Assembly: GCA_013397795.1 (NCBI GenBank)
Contig: VZTJ01004198.1
Span: 487,140 to 551,139, forward strand
DNA: 64,000 nt
Origin: Orthonyx spaldingii
Taxonomy: Eukaryota > Chordata > Aves > Passeriformes > Orthonychidae
Direction of reading: 5' to 3'
A model generated the notes under the pieces. The model was not told the origin of the DNA. It ran no database searches and worked only from the letters and a program-made list of their open reading frames with translations. A program made the position numbers and the translations under genes. Of the stretch, positions 1-13,849 are shown piece after piece (the stretch's first letter is position 1; every line of letters begins with the position of its first letter).

Positions 1-3000
1 GTACAGCTACAAGTACATTCACCTGTTTGCACAGTTAAAAATCTCCGTTACCATGAAAAAATTACCCACAATGTAACAATAAATTCAAGCTTCTTGCATA
101 AAGCTGAAATGAGCAGTTGCAAAGAACACAAACTCCTTCAATGTGTCAGTGGTCAGGCATGCACAAGCTGAGATATGCTACTTTTAAATTACCTTTACAT
201 AACAATACTGAACATTTATGCTGTTTATTTCATACAGAACACATTTTTAAAGTTTTAAACAATTTTAACAATTTAAATCTTTTATATTTAATATACTAAT
301 TCTAACATATCCTAAATGACAAACTACTTTCTTAGGAAACCAAAAATGAAGAAACTCATAAGTTTCTGAAAGCTGAAGTGCCTTTTGCCATTTATATTTG
401 ATATAACCAAAGCACTAACCTGCAAGCTTTCAAACCACAATAAAATAAAACACACCTTTAAGACCAGTAAGGAATTTTTCCCAATAAACAACTTAGAGCT
501 AAAATCAATTTTCTGTAACTTAAGTACGTGTACTCCCAATGTTAGCTAACAAAGGGAACCACATAAGCAGAAATCAACAGAGCACAAGTTTGTTGGCATA
601 GAATTTTCCTTTTTTTTGGTGAAAATAGGTAAGATCTTTTCAAGATGCTTGACACTGTTCTGAAGGCACTTCTCCAGAGATACTTCTGTGTTATCTGTGG
701 GAAGACAAGATACCTGTTGTACCCAACTAAATCAGGTTGCATTGTACTGTGCTGCAGGGAGCTTCACTAGCTTGCAGCTTTGCTAATACATGGATCTTGA
801 TGTTCCACTAAGCAATTACATCACAGACTTCTCTTTTCTACGTTCAGGTCTATTTTTAGAGCCTCTTAATTCATAATCTATTTCTTTTTCTTTGTGCATT
901 ATCTGAGCTATCCTGCTCCTCCATTTCCTGGATAATCTGAAGGTGCATAACATCAATCCTAAGTTGCTCCAGTGAACACAAATCATACCACACTAATACC
1001 AGTCACCAGGGCAAATATGCTGGTATTTCCAGAAGCTTATCATCATCATTTTTGTGCAACACCCAAGAGAAAGTCTGCAGCATGTCTGAAGATCAAAAAA
1101 GTATTTCTTAAATAAGAAACCTTGATGAAAAGCCACCATGACAGCTCCTCCCTTCCCTCCCACTATTTCAAGTGATCTGCTGACCTCATCTCCAGACCCA
1201 TGGTGCAGAAGAAAGGTGGTTATCTCACCAATACCACAGGTCATTTAGAACTTACCAGTTACAAACTTTCACATATCTAATATGGACCTTAAAGTATGCA
1301 AAGACAACCCCATTCTATATTTGGTGCTTAAAATAGAGTCTCATGTAAAGTACATCACACCATAGTAGTCAATGCAACATTTGTAAGAAAAGACACATCA
1401 CTTGCTCTACTACAGACAAAAGAAAGGTTCTCCAGGTACTGTAGCCATAGAAATACAGCCACCTGTTATGAGTAACAGCAGTCTGAAAGCTGGTTAAGCA
1501 CAGCTAACCTGAAGGAACACTATGTTCTTCCCAGCACTTCATAGAAGTCAAACCTGTCTTAATCATTTCAGTCCTTTAAATTACAGCCTGCTAGTCCAAT
1601 TTAACTCCTGTCCAGACACAGACATTAAACAACACACTTAAAGATGTCCAAAAAGAAAATTTCCCAGATCCAGTTGATCCACTAAATGCACATCAAGTCA
1701 AGTATCTCTGTATGTTTTAGAGGAACAGTGTGACTGGCCAAGAGTATTCTCAGCAGACCTAACGGGCTGAAATTACATCAGGAGTAAGCACATGCAGTGA
1801 GCACAGACATTATGCAGACACTTGATATGATCCATGAGACTGGGTACAGCTTGACAATAAAGCTATTACTGCCTTTACTAATAAAAAGTGGCAATTACTA
1901 CCCCTCACTAGATCAACAATTGCACCAGTGTTCCATAAGAAAGTTTGGCCCTTGACAGCCTGGGGACATACACACAGCATCAGACATCCACCAGGGAGAA
2001 GCTCTTTTCATTCCTTACACCTGAAGGTGGGGGGAGTGATTGCAGACTCAAGGCAATTACAGTGCACAGTACTCGACCATTTCTTCACATCTAGGTACAC
2101 TGTGTCAAAAAGTGCTAGAATACTCTGAGAAAATACCTCAGACAGTTTTTAAGAATTTTTTTTTTAACTCCTCTCTTCTCCAAGAACAAGCAATCTTGTT
2201 CTTCTTCTGTCCTTCACTGGTCCACTGGTTTAAACTGCAACACAGCCAAGGTGGAAACAGATCTTAAACTTCACCACTGTAAGATGGATTAGTTCTCCCC
2301 TGTCCCATATGCACTCATTTTCCCCATTTCCAGCTCTCTGTCCATGCTGATTCCAATTGCATATTCAGTTCTAGTATCCCTGAGCTGCAGTCCCAGGCAC
2401 TACCAGAACCACTGTATTTAAATTAGGGCCAAGAAACAAATGTTTTTCTTTGTGGCTGAGTTTTTGAACAAAAGGTTATACCAGTCAATGTGGCTGTATG
2501 CATAACTTCTTATAAAAATCACTACTTTACCTCAGTATCTTTTGCTTATGTCACTCATGCCCTAGATGTCACAGCTTGTGCATGAACCTTCTATGCCAGT
2601 TTAAAAGACAGAACGTATTATAATCTGTGGTGCTAAATATTCTTATTAAAAAAATTTAATAAACAGATTGAAATTAACTAAGTAAATAAGCAGTAGTTTA
2701 GTCCTGAAATATTTTAAACAGCATCTTGTATATAGGCTGCTATACTAACATGATAGACAGTATTTCAGGTTCTTTTTGTAAAAACAGTATCTATGTGAAG
2801 AGAATCTTGCAATCTAATTTGATCTGTATGAAATGCAGTGTAATTCAGATATGCTGAGAAGCACTAAGAGCCATTAATACATTATATTAAGAAAACGATG
2901 ACTGGAGGAAAGAATCCAATAATTTCCCCAATAATTTCACACTGCCTACATCTGTACTACTCAACATTTCAGCAATCCATTAGGCTTTCACTGCCAATCT

Positions 3001-3635
3001 TGAACACTGGAAAGCAGTACACACTGCACTTCAAAACTGCTTTTTTTTAGTTTCCTCTAAATAAGCCTTCAGAGGAAATAAAGATGATAAAAGCTGGGTT
3101 AGTAAGAGAAGACACACCAATTATCATCATCTTTTGGTCACAGATGGCAGGAAATATAAATCTAAAAGATAACAAAGCCTTAAAATCAACAGAAGAAAAA
3201 ATCATATGCACTGAAAGACACCACTCTGCTTGACCCATGCTCAGGAAAAACAGACCCATAAATAGTGACAGACCAGGTCTTCTAACAATGTCAAGAAAAA
3301 TTTTAGTACAAAGCAAGGTTTGAACACACTGCACTGAGGATAGATGCCTAATATTTTGCAAAGAGCCTAAATTCTGCTTTTATGTGAGATGAGTGAATAT
3401 GCTGTCACAAAGACATTGCCTATAGTAGTTGTCAAAAAGGCAACATACTGGAAGTCCTCAAATACAGGTAAAACAAAAGAAAAAACCACCCAGTGCAAGT
3501 ATATGCAGTTTGCACACGTGCATAGTCAATATATTATGTATGCTGTACAAATATTAGATGTATGATAACTGAGATGCTTCTCAGTTTCATGCCCAAATTT
3601 CCCCATAAGAGTAATTTTACTTTGGGAAGACATAC
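1..3635 (-). other. PPP2R5C: Intron 3 of the PPP2R5C-like gene (partial, runs off the left edge)
   Basis: This follows the exon 3 donor (minus-strand AAAAG|gtatg at 3636/3635). I see no further B56 exon here: none of the minus-strand frames contains the conserved DVPP...QKLRQC start of the HEAT domain, so the next coding exon should lie left of the window. The sequence is AT-rich, with short A/T runs and no recognisable repeat. Confidence 0.6.
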
Positions 3636-3795
3636 CTTTTAAAGCTGGCAGTTTTTGAAGCTCCCTGTTATTGCTAACATTAAACCTTGAAGAACTCTGA
3701 CGCTTTTCCTTCTTCACTACTGTCTGTGGTGCTGGTACTTTGATTTTAGATAGCTGTGCTGGGGGAGGAGTGCTATTTGATTTTTTGTTTGACAC
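3636..3795 (-). CDS. PPP2R5C: PPP2R5C exon 3: N-terminal extension of PP2A B56-gamma
   Basis: Internal coding exon of a B56 (B') regulatory subunit of protein phosphatase 2A, which brings the catalytic A/C core to its substrates. It is 160 nt: 53 codons plus one base. Visible peptide segments are STPPPAQLSKIKVPAPQ, the basic patch VVKKEKRQSSSRF and NNRELQKLPALK. In this family the last segment directly precedes the conserved HEAT-repeat domain, whose first residue (Asp) would be completed by the leftover G. The acceptor follows a pyrimidine-rich stretch (tttctttttaaacag), and the donor is G|gtatgt. KIKVP, KRQ and SNNRELQKLP favour gamma, while SNSTPPP.QLSKIK and SSSRFN resemble delta. Large introns and a gene-poor upstream flank favour PPP2R5C over the compact PPP2R5D. 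The basic KKEKRQ patch could act in nuclear localisation (inference). Membership of the B56 gamma/delta group is nearly certain; the paralogue is less so. Confidence 0.85.
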
Positions 3796-6700
3796 CTGTT
3801 TAAAAAGAAATTAAGGCAGTTAATTGCAGATGAACTTAGAAAAATCTTCTAAAAAGCCATTTTAGTCACACAAATAACTGAAAATTAATATGCTTTAAAT
3901 TAAACTACTGTATCCATCTTCCTCTGAATGTATTTCGTCCCTGTTATTGTGCTCATCTTTTCAGCATTCATTTCTGTACCACAGCCCTCACACAGATGGG
4001 AATGGATCACCTTTCACATGCTGTAGCTCATATATTTGAAGTTACCAGACAACTGAAAAGAAATTTTCAAATGATGTAGTTCCTCAGCTACTCTCACCTT
4101 TCCCCCTCTGAGAAGTCCAGGTCTCCAAGGCATTTAAGTTCATCTTCAGAGGGACCAGAGAAACCTGTCTATTTACAGCTGGTGAACCTTTCACTGCCTC
4201 TTCATCCTGCGCCTTGCTGCCAGAGTCCTAAGCTTGGCCAGGGCATTCAGGCTTTGATATAAAGTTACACGAATGAGTCTTACTATTGTAGTAGCTGTAA
4301 CAGCTTCTAAGACATACATTAAAATATGTAGTGGTTTACTGCCTACTCAAAGCAAGTTGCTTTTACTGTAATAATCCTTATCAGACTGTCACTGTACCTC
4401 TGTATGAAGTTTATAACATAAACCCAGAAAAATGGTTCCCAATATAGGCTTCCAGTTTGCTGTTTTTTCCCTGGCTACACTTGAGAGTGCTCTCTCTCAA
4501 GCTAAATAAAATGCATCATTAACAAAAGCCTGTCAGAACTTGTAGTGCTGCCTTTCTCATTCCTTTTTTTTTTTTAAGGACAAAAAGCAGGTTTAAAGGG
4601 GGCAATAGTTAACTTTTAAAATATGAATAATTTCATGACATTCATTACAAGAATGATAAAACACCTGGGAATGATCTACACCAAAAATACAGACACAGCT
4701 GACAAGGACCTCTTGCTACAATATTGTAATTAATTTTCCAGGCCCTTAATCTGCTGTAGAAGTCTCTCAAATTTGCAAACTAGAAGCACACACATCTTAA
4801 AATATACCTTGGCACTTCTTCCTTACAGGAAAGACCATATTCTTCTCAGAAAGTACCCACAAGGTAAGAAATAGGGAAAAAATCAGATGGGAATGAGATT
4901 CATGATGGAAATCAAGTTGTAACACTGGTACTTTGGCAGTTTGACTTGGTTTAATTAGAATTTTGTTACGTATACTGGGTATGAAAGCAGCTTCATTCCT
5001 GCATGAAGTAACATCCAGTGGCATTTTCAGAGATATTGCTAGAACAAGAGAAATCAATTTTCTTCATGTTCTGAAAAGTATTCCCAGAAAAGCTTATTCA
5101 TCAACAATTTGCAGTCTTGCAGTGTACACATTCAGTGTGCATAGATATCTACCTTTTGAGTCTCCGAGACAGTAATTTAATTCAAATTTTGTTCTAGTAG
5201 CATAACTGGGAAAGAATATGTGCTTCAAGAATAGATTAACAACTGTGTTATATTATACACACAGTACTTAATATATCAAAGATGACTGAAAGCAACATTT
5301 AGTTAAACACATTTAAGATGACCATTTTGCAAATTTAATATTATAAAAGCAAAACTCCTTATACAGCCTTATAGAACAAACAAGGGGAGACAGTACAGTG
5401 GATATTAGCAGTCTCAGTTACCAAAATACTCTAGAACTTGTTCCAGTAAAAATGGAATACATCAGCAAGTTGAAAGCGTTTATGTACAAGTAATACCTGT
5501 TACATTGCATTTTGCAGACTATTTCACTTTTTAATCTCAAACACTAAATGTTTAAAAATGTTTATGCCGAAATACAAGTGATCTGCAAGGTAATTTGTAT
5601 CCAATAATTGAAATTTTTAAAAGCATTACAAATGAAAACATTAATAGACTAAACTAAAAGAAAAACAGCACTAAGAATTAGGAAGCAGTGACTTACCATG
5701 TATTAAGCAATAAATGCTAATTAAGATGCATTATAAACATTATTATCGCACAGGCTTCTGTGCTTTCAATATTGCTCTTCAGCCTAATGGTGTTTTTCTG
5801 AACTGGCTACTTTCCACTGCCACCTGTAATTTTTCATTACTTGGAACAGGAAAAGCCATTTTCCTGTTTCCTCTATTCCCAAACAAATCCTCCATTTCAG
5901 ATTAACAGGTGCTCTCATATGTCTTGCACACAATGCACACACTACAGTACCCTAAGGTAGGACACACCTCAGGGAAGCAAGTATTCTAAATTGCAGAAAA
6001 ATTCTAAAATTAGCTCAAAGTGGTTATTTAAGAGGATGGGTAACACTTCTAATTAGATGTGTTGAAAGAAAGCATTTTTTGTTGCTATGGCAACTTCCCA
6101 TCTAGAAGTGATGACTCCAGAGTAATTCTAGCCCTGAATCACCGGACCATTTATCCAACATATTTCCTCCTCCTTCCTACCATCGAGCATGATCATCCCT
6201 GCTTTTCAGTCATGTTCCAGTCAGCCAGCACACACCAGAAAGCTGCCAGAATAATTCCTAAATCATTATTTCAGTGCCATGCAGCTGCACCCAATGACCT
6301 CTGCGAGTGGCACTACGGTGCTACCACACAAGAGCTGCCCTCCAGAGCTTGCAGACAACATTGGATACAAGGGCACCTGGAGAAAGTGAGTTAAGTCAAC
6401 TTAAGCCACAAAGCTCAGCAATTTTAACCACATCTCTTAAAAAAAGGCAAACAAATTCAGACTAACAATTCTGTGTATTCATTTTCTAAAGATTTCAAGG
6501 TAACACACTTTCTATGAAAGTACAGTGCTTGTTAGTTCAGATTGAAGAGCCAAGCTCAGCTTCTTCCTCCCAGTAACAAATCAAACCACCACAGACATCA
6601 CAACTCCCAACAATAAATGACAGACATTCTGCTACATCAGTGAACAGTTCAATGTATTTGACACCAGAACAGTCAAACTACAGACACCTTTTTATCAATT

Positions 6701-9700
6701 CTCATCCTATGACTAGAATAAGAAATACCTATTCTTCCCCTTGTTCTGGCTAACAGTTCCCTCCTACCCAAATATTTATATAGACAGACACATTCAATTC
6801 CGAAAGTGCTGATAAACATCTAAAATGTGCACAAACAGCTCTGAAAAATGTCAGACTGAGAATGTGTTTCTTCAAATCGTGATTAAAACACAACCCTCAG
6901 GTTTTCTGATCACTTTATTTCTGAAAAGCTAGAGCTTTACATACTTCAGTGAACATTAAGACAATCAGCTAAAGTGTGATTTCAACTTTTAAATTCTGAT
7001 TTTAACATTTAAAAGTATACAGTTTATGTTCCTCAATGCCCTTGAATAAGCTGAAAATTAATTCAAGAGAGTGAAAGGCAGGGAGGATTCTTGCCAGTCA
7101 CAACAGTTCAAGGTAGACAGCGCTTGCATCCTTTCATCCCTGGAGTCCTCCTGCATCAAGCAGGATGTGGTACATTCCTTGTCTTAACATCACTCTTTTG
7201 AGCAAAGTTGGATGTTTCACCCCTCTGACATTATACAGGCAGGTATAGATAAGAACACAACACTAAGTTTGCAACCAGGGAAAGAAAGATATGAGCAGAC
7301 CAAGCACATCTACAGTTACAGCCAATTTTTCTTTTTAAATTAAGCTAATCATCATCAAGTATTCCTCAATGCACCTTTTACTTTTGGACAACTAAGACGT
7401 AACAGAGAGCATAGTGGGACCTGGAAGGAGGATCCACCCTGCACCATGAACATCAGTAAGTCTTTCAGAAGACCCTATTCTTCCCTTTCTGACAGTCTCC
7501 CAAAAATGCTATTCAAGCTACCTTGACAAACAAGGGCAACCAGAAGAACTCTGTCTGACCTTACCTTTCAAAGCACACTCACTAGTAACTGAATTAGACG
7601 AAAGGACACAAAGCCTTCTGATCCACAAAATCAAAAGCCAAACCAAGACAAGCCTATAGTGAGGTCAGCTCTATAATCATGCAGCAAGCTTGCATACTGC
7701 TTTCCAAGAAACTGGTAAGAGCAGGGTGAAGATTGGAAAATGACAGTAAAATCACCTCAATGCATCTGTCACTAGAAGATTTTAAGAACTGGATGGTTTA
7801 CTAGTGACAAAAATCAGATCTCCTAAGCACAAGGCAATGGAGATTCTCTGCCTGAAGAATCACAGTGCTGGGCAGCATCCTGACACCGATCAGTCTAACA
7901 CTAATCTGCAAATTTCTGCCTTCTAATAAGTATCACCACTGAATTCAAGTTTGTATCAGTGTGCACACCATTCCACAATGGCAGCAGCAAAACCTCGAGA
8001 AATAACTCTGGACTATGAAATCTGGATGGGTGAAACCTGTACCAATTCACACATGATTAATGTTTCCTGTGAAGTACAAGTACACAGAGCAAAAAGCACT
8101 GAACACTTTAAAAGAATCATCAGTCTGAATGTGAAACAGAGGGAAAATGCTTATTTTAATGCAGAATTAAACCCTTCCCTTTTTTCCTTTTGGTATAGTA
8201 AGTAGCCTCCATGGACTTATTTTTCATTAAGATAAACAGAGGTCTGATCTACAGCACCCAGAAGAGCTTGTTTCTTGCCAGGGCAGCCTCAGAATGCTAT
8301 GAAAGCATTTTGGATTATGTCTAAAACATACTTACAATGAGACTGAAATACAGGTTACTGAAACTAAACAAAGATCATCACAAAACATGAAAGGGACATT
8401 AACAACTTGATTTTCAAAACTGTATGAGGGCCCGGTGTGTAACCAAAATAATTTGGGTAACAGGTTGAGACTTAATACATAATCAATGTAATTAGGCTGA
8501 GAAGCCAAATTTAATTTAATCTCTTGAGATGAGAACTGAAGTCAAAGATCAAGGAGTCAAAATGGGTGGAGAGCAGTTAAAGAGTCTTCCATCTAGTTTT
8601 TTCTCCTCTGCAGTAACTTCAAAGTAGTGTGAAAATCTCTCAACACTCCAGGAACCCTGAACACTATCACAGAGCTCTCTCCTTTGCAAATCTTCAGTTA
8701 CTGGTTTGGGGGTGGGAACAGGGACAGATCGTATCTGGCATATGGCCAAGCTGCCACACCACACCTGCAGGAAGGGGGCTGGTGATGTTACAGCAGCAGC
8801 TGGGACCAAGGCAAGTTGTTCAAGACAACACACTATCAGGAGAGCAAGATGTGTCAGCTGATTTCAATTCTATGTTGTTAACAGCAGCAATTCAACAAGC
8901 CTTCCAAAAGCCTAACATCAGAATAAACCATTTTTATTAATGGTATTAAAGGTAAGGCCTGACAGAGCTATCCAAACAGTCTGCAGTAATTCTGGTTCAT
9001 GCAAGTAGTGCCCAATCACTGGCAAAGTGTTTATTATGGAGCAAGTAGCTACGATTTTCAAACATCAATATTTTCAATCTACAGAGAATCGGTACAAACT
9101 ATACAAAGTTTGATAGGGAAACCACTAGATACATACAAGGAAGCAATGATCCATAAATGACACAGTTAAAACCAGCTGGGAAACAACGTGTTTGCTGGGT
9201 ACCATTTTGGACAGCAGATGTTTCTGAAGTTCTTTGTTGAAGATTCTTGCTACTGTGCCACTATTGTTCACTAGTTTTACCATCACAAGCCAGTTTGGAC
9301 AGACAACTTATGGAGGAGTCTCTGGAGAAGCATCTTACGGTGTTGAAGGCTTTGGGTGGTTTCATGCAGATGGCAACTCAGATGTCTATTGTTTCTCCTC
9401 AACAAAATCATTTGCCAGAATGATACCTGGATTGGCTGCTAGAACAATCTTTGCAGCTGCCTTTCTAGCAAACATGCTTATTATTTTTAAAGACTCTCAG
9501 TAGTTGAGATTACTGCTGGAGATTACTATCCAGTGTATCTCAGCATAATTTACTATGTTTTTATTATAGGAAGAGCTGCATCCTAAAGCTTTGAGGATCC
9601 ACGCTGTAATAATGATAAGCAAAAAGATTAACTTTTCAACAGGATAGTGATGACAAAGTCTATATATTTTAGCCCTCATGGATTTATGTTGTAGCACTTG

Positions 9701-12700
9701 TTTAACAGCCATGATTTTGCATTTACATACAGCAGAGCTACTGCTGGCTATTCTCAATGTCTAACTATGGAGTTCCATTAGTGTTTTGCCAGAGACAGCA
9801 TGGAGTCTGTTGAATTGCATCAGTGACTGGGATGTTTCCTACAAGCAGAGAAGGCCATCTGGCCCTCTGTGCTGTGGAGGGATGCCCACAACAAACTTTA
9901 CAGTCAGAAACCACTTCAGAAGACTGATCCACAACTTGCTGAAGCTCTTCTGCCTTTCTTGCTGCTATTTTTCACAACACAAAGCATTGCTTGTATTTCC
10001 TGTTAGCTGCTTATACACAGGGCTCAAATTTTATCTTCTTTAGAAGTGTATCATCATAGCTTTGTGTAACAGACTTGACTTGTGACACACCAACCCAATC
10101 CAATGTCTCAGCTTGGTGTGCTGCATCCTTGACGTTAATACACTGTAATTTTACATTCACAATTAAATATCAGTACCATAAGGCTTGTTTTCCATCTGCT
10201 TCTTGTAAACTTAATTTTGCTTTAACTAGTTTACTCCAGGAACAAGCTGATATTTGATACCCTTCAGTTAGAGCTCAGATCTGCAGCCTGAGGTTGCAGA
10301 GTACTGGCAAAGATGAGAGGGTGCCCAGGCTCAGACTTTAAGCGGATTCAAGCTGCTTTGTGTTTGCTGAAACACCACAGTCAGTGAGCACCTGGTACTT
10401 CACAAAAGCAGCCAGGCAACACTTGTTTCCTAATTTATCTTTTATCATGAAACTTCAAAGCAACAAATGCCCTTAGAAAAATAAAATTTGTTACCTGCAA
10501 CCACCAGTTAGCTGATTAAATGTTTAACAAGACCGATAATGTCCTAAGTTTTATTTTGTTTTAAAACATTCATATAAACACAGGGATGAAGAATCTGGAT
10601 AAAGGGTGGTCTGGCTTAAATTACTTCTTGATTTTCATTTGTAATTTCTCTCTGATGAGCCTGAAACATCCTTTTACTTTAAAAAAACACCCCAAAACAA
10701 AAACTACCTTTGTGCTTTTAAGATCTATGTACATACACACAGGCACATATATATATGTAAGGTTCCCACATTTGAAGGAAATCACATTCTAACTCATTTG
10801 CTTTAGACACCAACTCCTATACTGTAGATTTTAATTATATACAGCTACTGATGAGCTAAGGCAACTGCACATGTGGCTTTATCACTGAGGTCCGTATTTT
10901 TGTGCTCCCTGATCTATTCATAGAAGCTTCTCACTCCACACACTCATAATGAAATCTTTTTTTACTTTGCCTGCTGCCCACCAATTTGGTATCTGTATGA
11001 GATGCTGAGAGAGTTATGGTCCATGACAAATACCCTGATCTAATGAAAGGTGTCTCTCCCCAGGGCAGGTAGGTTGGAACTTGATGATCTTATGGGTCTC
11101 TTCCAACCAGAGCATTCTATGATTGTAGGAATAATAACCTTAACTGCTTCTACAGAACTGTTACACCAAATCATTTCATCTTTGGCTCTTATCATGCTTT
11201 TCTTTTACGTGTCACTGGAGAAGCTTACTTGTCAGTATTTCAGACTGCTAAACTGAGAAGTGATGAGGAAGTATATAAAAGTCACTATAAATGTGTAGCA
11301 AATTATAATATTTGGCAGTCATCTTTTATAAGAAGCATATTCAGGAACAGGCCAGGATTTTTTCACAGCTTTGGTTGGTTGGTTTTTGTAAATGGCCCTC
11401 TTAGCCTGTTGCAGGGGAATGACACAAACAAAAAACTCCAAAGGCTACCATTCCACTTCTAGAATTACAAATTTATTCTGGTTTCAAATGAAATTGAGGG
11501 GGGAAAAATGCACACAAGGTATGTTTTTAAAGTCTGTGAACATATGGGTAGATTCAATGGCTACCTGTTTTTTCTTGCTATTTGTATTCTCTAAGAGATA
11601 ACTACATTAATAATTCTGCATTACACATGTGTTAAAGTACATCTGAGTATTCTCTGAGTTGTAGGCCTTAACTCTTATGAAAAAATTTAAGGGAAGCAAT
11701 TTGAAACAAAGGATGAAAAGGATGTTTTCGGTTTACAAAATGCTGGTATCCATTTTTGATAGTCACTTTGCTCCTTTTATTAGAACAGCCTTTACCTTCA
11801 TTGCTGTGCTGCTTCCATTCTGGAAGGATTCAGAGAGCTTAAAAACATGATTAGGAAGCAGAGGATAGCAGGTACTAAACCAAACCACACCACACACAGG
11901 TCTCACACCTCGTATGTTACACAAGTAGCTGTCAGCCTTGTGTAAGAAGTAGAAGGGCATAAGATTCTGTTTTCAGAAGCATCCCATTTTAGGTAATAAA
12001 ATACTTGTATACAGCAGTGTTTGGTACACTTTAATAATTCCATTAGTTTTAAAAGCATAATATTAAAGTTACATAACAAACGCCGTTAAGGTAACTCCTC
12101 CACTATTCAGTATTAAGGTGCCTTTGCTTGGAATGTAGAAGGAAATTCCAGTTCCCAAAACCAAAAAGCCAAGATGTCAATAAAAATTGGAAATAGGAAA
12201 ATTACAGAAGTTAAAGACAAACAAAAGTTGCATAGATGGTCTAAGACTAACATATATAGTATCTCTACTCAGCAAATAGCTCCTCATTTAGTACTAAGGG
12301 TGTACACACTTAATTTTTTAATGGTTATATCAAGTCATTAAAATAATCTCTCTAGGAAAGAAAATCAGAACTGCAAGTCATGATCAAAAATTAGTTTCCA
12401 AATTAATTTTTTAAAGAAGTTGGCACACCAGTTTAAAACCAAACAAACCCACTCCAAAGCCCACAGACTTCATTTGTATCAGTTATAACTGATTCAAGAG
12501 AAAATCCATCCCAACTTCATACACAGTTTTGGTCTGAAATCCTGTTTTGCTCATATTACAAGTAAAATCCCAAACTAATAGCCCTAGAAAGCTACATAAT
12601 GGGTCTAACACTGTCCAAAATAGTCCTTCCATGATTCAAACTTGAGAGGGCAAGTTGTTTGAAATTTCAATTTCATAATATATCTCTTCTTCCAAATGCA

Positions 12701-12989
12701 AGACCAGCAGTTTTAAGATCACCTTTACCTACTACTGCATGGGACTGACTGATGAAAGCACTGGCTATTCTGCCTGTCCAGCTGGGGCACATTACTGAGC
12801 ACATGCTGAAGAGCCAGGGCCCAGCTAAGGTTGTTATGGGATGAAGACACCTGGCAGTGCTAAATGTATCTCTTTGTAAAGGACACCAGCTTCCATGAAG
12901 AACAAGTAAAGAATAATCTTACACCTCAAAGATGATGAATGCAATGTATCCAAAAATGCAGTGCTCCTGGGTCACAGAGACTGCCTAAC
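3796..12989 (-). other. PPP2R5C: Intron 2 of the PPP2R5C-like gene, 3' part
   Basis: This is the exon 3-proximal part of a 15,255-bp intron that spans 3796-19050. It is AT-rich, non-coding-looking sequence. Short open frames occur on both strands (for example 6059-6394, 7951-8205, 8629-8940 and 9234-9503), but none resembles a known protein or has convincing splice borders. A CR1 3' fragment lies at 11045-11128. Nothing else recognisable was seen. Confidence 0.6.
11045..11128 (+). mobile_element. CR1 LINE, 3'-terminal fragment
   Basis: The segment has the layout of a CR1 3' end: a GGTGTCTCTCC-type stretch, then TTGGAACTTGATGATCTTA, then TCTTCCAACC, ending in TTCTATGATTG. About 85 bases survive, so this is a severely 5'-truncated insertion, as is usual for CR1. 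It lies in sense orientation on the plus strand, antisense to the host gene. Confidence 0.8.
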
Positions 12990-13849
12990 TAGTGTGAGGT
13001 GGACACACCTGAAAGATGGGAGGCCATCCAGAGAGGCCTGGACAAGCTCAAGAACTGGGACCATGTGAATCTCATGAGGTTTAACAAGACCAAGTGCTGG
13101 TGCTGCACGAGGGTCAAGGCAACCCCAGTATCCATCCAGGCTGGGGATGAACAGATGAAGAGCAGCCCTGCCCAGAAGGACTTGGGGGTGCTGCTGGATG
13201 AGAGGCTGGACACGACCCAGCAATGTGCACTGGCAGCCCAGAAACCGCCCTGTCCTGGGCTGCACCCAGAGCAGCGTGGGCAGCAGGGCAGGGAGGGGAT
13301 TCTGCCCCTCTGCCCCACTCTGGTGAGACCCACCTGGAACACTGCCTCCAGCTCTGGGGTCCTCTGCACAGGAAGGACATGGAGCTGTTGCAGCAAGTCC
13401 GGAGGAGGGCCACAAGGATGATTAGAGGGATGGAGCACCTCTGCTATGAAAGAAGGCTGAGAGGACTGGGTTTGTTCAACCTGGAGAAGGATTTGGGGTG
13501 ACCTAACTGCAGCCTTCCAGTACCTGAAGCGTGCCTACGAGAAAGACCCACAAACTTTCTACAAGGGCATGTAGGGACAGGACAAGGGGGAATGGCTTTA
13601 CACTGAGAGTAGGGTTAGACTAAATATCAGGAAGAAATTCTTTACTGTGAGAGTGGTAAGGCACTGGAACAGTTTGCCCTGAGAAGCTGTGGATGCCCCA
13701 TCTCTGGAAGTGTTCAAGGCCAGGCTGGATGGAGTTCTAAGCAACCTGGTCTAGTGGAAGGTGTCCCTGCCCATGGCAGAGGAATTGGGACTAGATGGTC
13801 TTTAAGGTCCCTTCCAACCCAAACTGTTTTGTGATTCTACAAATGAACA
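12990..13849 (+). mobile_element. CR1 LINE, 5'-truncated copy with reverse transcriptase C-terminus and 3' UTR
   Basis: About 860 bp of CR1. The first half is the degenerate C-terminal part of the ORF2 reverse transcriptase: NLMRFNKTKCW (the usual CR1 form is NLMKFNKGKC), QKDLGVLLDERLD, and LLQQVRRRATRMIRGMEHL followed by ERRLRGLGLFNLEK. Frameshifts split these across two plus-strand frames. The second half is the 3' UTR, with AGGAAGAAATTCTTTACTGTGAGAGT-type sequence, a GGCCAGGCTGGATGGA block and the terminal TCCCTTCCAACCC...TGTGATTCTA. It is GC-rich against the AT-rich intron. The 5' border is approximate and could lie some 20-30 bases further left. It cannot encode a functional protein. Confidence 0.93.

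Noticed and set aside
12972..13501. Five overlapping frames of 92 to 149 codons on both strands
   Set aside because: All lie within a decayed CR1 element; the plus-strand ones are pieces of its reverse transcriptase and the others are shadows.
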